A DNA stretch of 5,313 nt, taken from the NCBI GenBank assembly GCA_013330355.1, contig DUIM01000009.1:2225-7537 (forward strand), written 5' to 3'. Below the pieces are notes generated by a model. That model did not search any database. It had not been told where the DNA came from and was given only the letters and a program-made list of their open reading frames with translations. The stretch's first letter is position 1. Each line of letters opens with the position of its first letter. Source of the DNA: Methanosarcinales archaeon (GTDB lineage: Archaea; Halobacteriota; Methanosarcinia; Methanosarcinales; Methanocomedenaceae). Below, piece after piece: positions 4,872 through 5,313 of this stretch. The position numbers and the translations under genes were made by a program.

Positions 4872-5313
4872 ATGAAAAACATCCAGTCCTTTATTGAAGG
4901 TAAGGTCAATATGGTAGGATACCGAAATATAGTAGAGGGTTATGCAATTAATAAAGACTTAAGTGGATTTGTTTATAATATAAATGAAAACAGTGTGATG
5001 TTAATGGCTGGTGGGGTAGAATCTGCTATATCTGCTTTTATTCAGGATTTGGAAGCAATAAACAGCAATAAAACTAAAATAAGAATTATTGAAATCAATA
5101 AAAATGTTGTATTACCCTATCCTTTTAGTAGGGTCATTGGTGATGAAATACGGGAAATGGCTGAAAGATTTGATAAAGGTATTGGGATATTGGGTGAAAT
5201 GAATGTCAAGTTAGATGTATTAAACAAGCTTGACGATCAGCTAAATAAGAGTGACAACAAGCTAAATAAGCTTGACAACCTCGATACAATAAATAATTCA
5301 ATTGATACACTTG
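4872..5313 (+). CDS. Acylphosphatase-domain protein with coiled-coil extension (3' end outside window)
   Basis: 147 codons are visible and the frame is open at the right edge. Residues ~7-76 match the acylphosphatase fold: the loop EGKVNMVGYRN (9-19) corresponds to the usual GRVQGVGFR, with the catalytic-type Arg at 18. LSGFVYN (30-36) corresponds to LSGWVRN, with the catalytic-type Asn at 36. AGGVESAISAFIQDLE (46-61) is the second helix. The phosphate loop is altered (N13-M14 where Q-G is usual), so activity is uncertain. Ordinary acylphosphatases are ~90 aa and stop here. This one continues with a linker (LPYPFSRVIGDEIREMAERF) and then a Leu/Asp/Asn/Lys-rich heptad region from ~110 (KLDVLNKLDDQLNKSDNKL), predicting an oligomerising coiled coil. 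The DNA is AT-rich, unlike ileS-mptE-trmJ, which may mean separate acquisition. Function is unknown; a role through protein assembly is possible. Confidence 0.75.
   Translation, partial: MKNIQSFIEGKVNMVGYRNIVEGYAINKDLSGFVYNINENSVMLMAGGVESAISAFIQDLEAINSNKTKIRIIEINKNVVLPYPFSRVIGDEIREMAERFDKGIGILGEMNVKLDVLNKLDDQLNKSDNKLNKLDNLDTINNSIDTL
5226..5288 (+). repeat. Three in-frame 21-bp units encoding coiled-coil heptads
   Basis: The units at 5226-5246, 5247-5267 and 5268-5288 encode KLDDQLN, KSDNKLN and KLDNLDT. The DNA is clearly related between units (AAGCTTGAC...AAGCTAAAT shared in part), so the coiled coil seems to have grown by duplication of a 21-bp unit. The third unit is the most diverged at its 3' end. 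Confidence 0.75.

Overview
The window looks like chromosomal DNA of a methane-metabolising archaeon, most likely Methanosarcinales or an ANME-2/Methanoperedens-type relative. Three things point there: an archaeal-type IleRS C-terminus, an MptE-type enzyme of tetrahydromethanopterin synthesis, and a secreted protein with two tandem S-layer domains of the Methanosarcina type (DUF1608 family). The assignment rests on recognised protein families, not on a database search. All credible genes are on the + strand.

Layout. Positions 1-899 hold the 3' end of ileS. It overlaps mptE (896-1612) by four bases (ATGA), so the two are probably one transcript. A 243-bp spacer follows, with two T-runs, a 108-bp stretch bounded by imperfect inverted repeats, and a 20-bp tandem repeat. 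Next is a 612-codon S-layer-type gene (1856-3694). Its last ~18 codons are read, out of frame, from a second, degraded copy of the 3' half of mptE (about 3639-3910). Immediately after that copy comes trmJ (3920-4633), a SPOUT tRNA 2'-O-methyltransferase. From about 4634 the DNA becomes clearly AT-rich. It carries a doubtful 77-codon membrane-type ORF, a perfect 17-bp palindrome, and the 5' part of an acylphosphatase-domain gene that runs into a heptad-repeat coiled coil and leaves the window.

Interpretation. ileS, mptE and trmJ are housekeeping genes that probably once lay next to each other. The parent and degraded mptE copies share the same 3' flank up to the trmJ ribosome binding site, so the S-layer gene appears to have been placed between mptE and trmJ, bracketed by a partial mptE duplication. 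The rearrangement removed the S-layer gene's own 3' end, where related proteins carry a tether and membrane anchor, so this copy is either released from the cell or decaying. I see no convincing new multi-gene system. The most unusual points are this mosaic junction and the acylphosphatase/coiled-coil architecture at the right edge.
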